NCBI RefSeq assembly: GCF_020283565.1
Contig: NC_060065.1
Coordinates: 29,438,409 to 29,502,408 of the forward strand
Origin: Trifolium pratense
Taxonomy: Eukaryota; Streptophyta; Magnoliopsida; Fabales; Fabaceae
Reading direction: 5' to 3'
Length of the DNA stretch: 64,000 nucleotides
Shown here: positions 53,390 through 64,000 of the stretch, one piece after another
How the letters are laid out: every line of letters starts with the position of its first letter
Position numbering within the stretch: position 1 is the first letter of the stretch
Notes under the pieces: model-generated
What the model was told of the DNA's origin: nothing
The model's database searches: none
What the model saw: only the letters and a program-made list of their open reading frames with translations
Program-made: the position numbers and the translations under genes

Positions 53390-54240
53390 CTAAATTCAAA
53401 AACACCTCTAGGTAGAGAATTAATCGAGTTAACTAACATGTTTGAGTCACTTTCAAAAATTACTCGACCCCATCACATATTGCCATCCGAATCGCTTCAA
53501 GCAAAGCAAATGCTTACCTTTCAATAATGCCATCTTCGTATGCTTCCAATTTGTTTGAGCCCATAAGGAACTCGTCGTTACTATCTCTACAACAACACCC
53601 GGCGGATGTAATGCCGAGATCCACATGAAAACCGGCATTCACATTGCACTTGTACCACCCAGCTCTAGGCCTCTCTCACTTTGCAACATGATGTGGCCTG
53701 TTACTTTAATTTTGGTTCTATTGCAGGCAATATACCTCAAACCATTCCTTCCACCCATTAAAAGCTTGCATTCCACTAACTTGGAGATCAAAACTCTTCT
53801 TCAAACCACTCGTGATCCAACAAGATTTGGCCATGGCGTAATCGGAAAAAAACACTATACATATTGAGATAGCAGCCTTTGTCAATTTGGAAGGAAGTCT
53901 CTACACACACTCCAAAGCATTGTCACGCTTGGGGGGTGGGGGGGAGGGGGCACCTTTGCAAGGACTCTCCAAATATTGTTCCACTCCCCTCCAACATGAA
54001 AATGCTCATCATTCATAATCTTGCTTAAAATTAGATTGTCTCCCAACTTTACCAAATAGCACCCAATATGATCCTATCTCATATGATGATATACTGATTC
54101 GATCAATGGCACTTCTAAAATTGCATCCACAATCGCTGCAGAGAATAATTCATGAATTTTATCCACATTCCATTTATTCTCAACCTCACACCTTAGTTTT
54201 GATACAATATATGTTGATTAATATGACCTGGTGTGATGTT
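53390..54240 (-). pseudogene. LINE (non-LTR) 3' end: zinc-binding region and RNase H remnant
   Basis: On the minus strand, at about 53670-53440, the translation resembles the plant LINE RNase H domain, including a CN-NAGFHVD-like block and 'LLEAIRMAI'-like sequence interrupted by stops and shifts. Upstream (about 53950-53830) is a VETSF-like segment typical of the zf-RVT region preceding it. RT and endonuclease are absent. A poly-G stretch (53931-53950) lies inside. The copy is 5'-truncated and dead. Confidence 0.6.
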
Positions 54241-55000
54241 CGACCACATGTTTATTCATACTCCCGCCATCTCAAAATATAAACATAAATGAGTCAAAGA
54301 AATTCGATATATTTGGTTCAAAATTTAAACTAAATACATTCAATTTTATTAACAAACTTTTACTTATATTTTGAAATCCATAGTCTTCCTTATTCCCCAA
54401 GTCTAATTAGACAAAGGTCCAATGTTAGGGATGTTCTTTCTTTTGGCGTTTCTTTCTTGAAAGTGTTCTTAAATGTTTTAGGAAAATATATTTATGGAAA
54501 AAATTATTAAATTTCACATTAAAAATAAATGAATAAATAAATAAATAAAAGCAAATGTGACCTCTTAACTTTAGGAGATTAAAATTTGAGTTGGATAGAA
54601 AAAATTACAATTCTTTTGCTCTGTACTAGTTAAAATAAAAGTTTATGAAAATTAAATTTGTAGATTTCTTTTAAGATAAAAGTGAAAATAATTGATCAAA
54701 ATAAAATTGGTTATTTTGGGATATAAGTGCAACTGAAAATGAATCATGCACACGAAGAAAAAAAAAATCATGACAGGAAAATGAATCTACTTTGAAACAA
54801 AGCTACTTTGAAAATTAACAAAATACATGAACATCAGATGCTACTGATCATATCGATTTTGGTGACAAGTCCCAGCATTCCTCGAGTAATTAGTGATTGG
54901 TGGTGGGTTCAACCAGTAAATGCCTTGACCAACAACACCAGAACACACAAACTAAGCATGAATTTCAACGGCAACAGCATGGGAAGGGACATTCATAACA
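54241..55000. other. Intergenic, no gene seen
   Basis: A Stowaway-like end (CTCCCGCCATCTCAAAATAT, about 54264) and its partner words near 54352-54378 suggest a decayed ~120-base MITE. The rest is AT-rich. Confidence 0.45.
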
Positions 55001-55375
55001 AGGTAAATTATCCCTAAACCATTTATTTAATTAAAAACTACAGTACCAGTAACATCTGCAAAGGTAATCCAACGGAAACAACAACTGGACCCGCCATGGC
55101 AGTAAAAAGCCAGTATTGAACTCTGGAGGTTCTAATGTCTTCAGGTTCAAGGCTCTCATCCAGAAAAATTTTCAAAAGAACAAAAAAAATACTAAACAAA
55201 GGTTCCAAGAATACCCCAATTTCCAAAGTGCATCCTCTCATGTTTCAGGGGCTCTTAAACCAGAAAATCAAAGGAAAGAAAAATACACTTAAAAAGGGTC
55301 CAACAACACTCCAAATTCCATAATTCTCTTCTTATGTCAGGGCATATGCACCTGCTTGAGTGACGATCACATTAA

Positions 55376-55834
55376 CCTGTAGAAAATGCACACATGTTAG
55401 CAACAGCAATGGCAAGCAAATACACAACAATTGACAGATCATGAAACAAAATAATTGAGCATTAACGACTGCACTACTATATGGCAAAAATAATAAACAT
55501 CCAGCCATCCAGGTATCTTCGTTAGATAACGTTTTGAAGAACAATAAAAATAATATTAAAATTGAAGTCCCAGTAAAATACAACCAATAAAATACATGTT
55601 TTTGGTTCGTCACTGCACTTCCATTACAACATCAATGTCTTGGATGAGAGAGATAAATTTGTTACCAAGTAAATATGAAGAATCTACACTTAAACATGCA
55701 AATTTATACTTCTAGAGATTAAAACTCTTATCAGGAAGCAGGATCCAAATTGTCAACTGTAAATAGGAAAAAGTCCAGTAACTCACCTTAGCTATTCCTC
55801 AAATCTGTAAAAACAACCCTTGTAACTACCACTG
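55376..55834 (-). other. Helicase 3' UTR with intron
   Basis: Downstream of the stop (55835-55837) there is a good donor CTAAG|GTGAGT (55787/55786) and, 410 bases on, an acceptor TTTTCTACAG (55377) leading into further non-coding exon. Intron 55377-55786 is inferred. The junction lies 48 nt after the stop, just under the usual ~50-55 nt threshold for nonsense-mediated decay. Confidence 0.55.
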
Positions 55835-62193
<6,359 letters not shown>

Positions 62194-63300
62194 CTAATAT
62201 AGTAAAACCAAAAAACATTAAGGATAATGAGCGAAAGATTTCTTTCCTTTTGAATGAAGTAAATAAACTAAATTTTACATTGAGCCAATTTCCAAAGGCA
62301 AAGGCAAGATTGTACATGATATCAACTCAGATTTGAGCATAAGCATACAAAAGATTGCAAGGGTACACCAGGGAGAAAAAGTAATTCATATATCAAAGCA
62401 CCAAAACCATGGTCTTCCACAAAGAAGTAACCAAAGCATGCTGATATACTACTAGGCATTTCTATGATCATTTGAGAACCTGAATACAAGAAATGTGTTT
62501 GATCACTTAATTAAAATAGCAAAAAGTCTAGAGTTCAAAAAACATAGGAGGACAGAAAAACCCTAAAGTCGCTATCAGTGATAGATAGACTGCAGCACAT
62601 TTTGGTAAGTAATGCAGCAGGAACTGGTTTGTGGTATGGAACTGGTTTTGGGTCACAAACCTAGACTTAGTTTGAAAGAACTAGCACATGGGAGACTGAG
62701 GTGATCCATGTAAACCCCAACCACTACAGTTCAGTAGTTCACTACAAAGTACATAATGGAAGAATACAACACAGAAAAGCCAAACCCAAAAAATGTCATT
62801 TTAATAGCAGATCACCGGGGGCGTTATTGCTATAAACATATACACAATAATACAAAACAAATAATCAAAAGTTATGATGCAACTCTCGTCTTAGTGATGT
62901 GCTTGTTGATCCAAATTATAATTGTGTGGAGTTCGTTAAGTGGGCTTGCCTTTTCTTTGGTACCCTTGAAAGTTGTAACCTATGGAGAATATTTGCTTTT
63001 GTGAGCTGGTCATATTGGGTGCACATGACAGTGTAAAAGTGGTGACATTGGCATGTCTTGTGACTATTGTTATTGTTATATTTTGATAAAATATTTCTAT
63101 ATAAAAAAAAAGAAGGTAATAATCGTCTCAAAGAAAGTGTTATGAAAGCCCTAAATACAAATAACAAAAATCTAACAAAGATAACTAAATGAAAAAGGAA
63201 ATTTATTGCCTCTAAAAAAAGGAAAGTGGCATCGAACTTTGCTGACTCTTTCCATCACTAGGGCTCATTATTTGTTACACGAGATTACGGTGAACAATGT
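62194..63300. other. Helicase first intron (part), no exon seen
   Basis: No Q-rich coding exon was found on the minus strand. The sequence is AT-rich with short unpatterned frames. It is presumed to be the intron upstream of the 62133-62193 exon. Confidence 0.5.
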
Positions 63301-63318
63301 AAGCCAGAACTCAATTTA

Positions 63319-63990
63319 AGATGCATTTATCAATTGCATTAGTTAAAGTGTTAACAAACATAAATGAACCAAAACTCATAAAGTAAACTCATGAATTATT
63401 GCAAAAAAAAGGGACAACATTTATTAGCAAAACCAGGAAGATTGATGTAAGAAAAACATAAAAATTCAAATATTAAGATGCATTTATAAATTGCACTAGT
63501 TAAAGTGTTAACAAGCATAAATTAGCCAAAAGTACACTCATGAATTTTCGCAAACAAAAAAATGGCAACTCATTGATTTACCAAAACCATGATGATTGCT
63601 GACAATTACCCCCAAAAAATAGAAATAACTCAAAACTTAAGATGCATTTATCAATTGCATTAGTAGAAGTGTTACAAGCATAAATAAGTCAAAATTAAAA
63701 TCTTACAGTCAAGAATTAATGCAAACAAAAAAGGACATCATTGGTTGCCTAAACAAAGATTGGTGTAAGCTACTACAACAAGAATCAACATTAATAGGTC
63801 ATAATTTAAAATGCATTATTCAATTGCATTAGTTTAAGTGTTAACAAGCATAAATAAGTTAAATCTCTAAAATTACACTCATGATTTATTACCAAAAAAT
63901 TAACTACAGCATTCATTGCCAAAACCAAGACAATTGATGTAAATTACCCTAAAAAACAACGATGTGTTTTCTTTTGTGATGAATTATCTA
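63319..63990. repeat. Four-copy ~160-base tandem repeat
   Basis: Units start GATGCATTTATCAATTGCAT or a close variant at 63321, 63477, 63641 and 63810, giving periods of 156, 164 and 169. Each continues TTAAAGTGTTAACAAGCATA, then ACTCATGAATT, then CAAAACCA and a GATGTAA-type end. Copies differ by perhaps 15-25%. The array may run on beyond the window. Confidence 0.85.
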
Positions 63991-64000
63991 TTGTCTATTT

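Noticed and set aside
63319..63990. Possible CRISPR-like array
   Set aside because: Units are ~160 bases and diverged throughout, with no short conserved repeat plus unique spacer; this is a eukaryotic tandem repeat.

Overview
This window is nuclear DNA of a flowering plant, most likely a papilionoid legume of the Medicago/Trifolium type. That assignment is an inference from AT-rich intergenic DNA, typical plant intron-exon structure, and dense tRNA-derived SINEs, MITEs and Sirevirus and Tat LTR retrotransposons. No search could be run. No tRNA gene, rRNA gene, CRISPR array or bacterial-style operon was seen.

Four host genes could be built exon by exon with phases that close. (1) A GDSL esterase/lipase on the minus strand (16-4936, 5 exons, 365 aa) whose fourth intron is packed with foldback repeats. 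(2) A remorin on the plus strand (30109-34676, 5 exons, 195 aa), a membrane-nanodomain scaffold. (3) An R2R3-MYB transcription factor on the minus strand (36638-39314, 3 exons, 307 aa), resembling subgroup 9 (MYB17-like) and convergent with the remorin. (4) A DDX6/Dhh1-class DEAD-box RNA helicase on the minus strand (55835-62193, 8 coding exons visible). Its Q-rich N-terminal exon lies beyond the right edge, and its 3.7-kb intron holds a large hairpin element.

Most of the rest is transposon-derived. At 15363-29237 there is a three-element nest. A Mutator-like foldback with a 9-bp target duplication is interrupted by a complete 11.5-kb Sirevirus (15699-27167; 1742-bp LTRs, TSD AAAGC, gag/pol broken by three frameshifts, intact env-like third ORF). 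Its right terminal inverted repeat is also split by a 1.2-kb MITE (27920-29140, 10-bp TSD). At 41078-52279 lies a complete 11.2-kb Ty3/gypsy element of the Tat type (401-bp LTRs, TSD AATCT) with one intact 1899-aa gag-pol ORF. Downstream of pol are two antisense ORFs; the larger has its own TATA box and two plausible introns, so it looks like a spliced antisense gene carried by the retrotransposon.

The remaining intergenic space holds a degenerate copia pol (11.4-12.8 kb), a LINE 3' end (53.4-54.2 kb), LTR fragments, at least five SINE families, roughly ten MITEs, microsatellites, and a four-copy ~160-bp tandem repeat at the right edge. No wholly new system is evident. The least ordinary items are the spliced antisense unit of the Tat element, the ORF-preserving hairpin in the helicase intron, and the nested insertions whose order can be read from intact target duplications.
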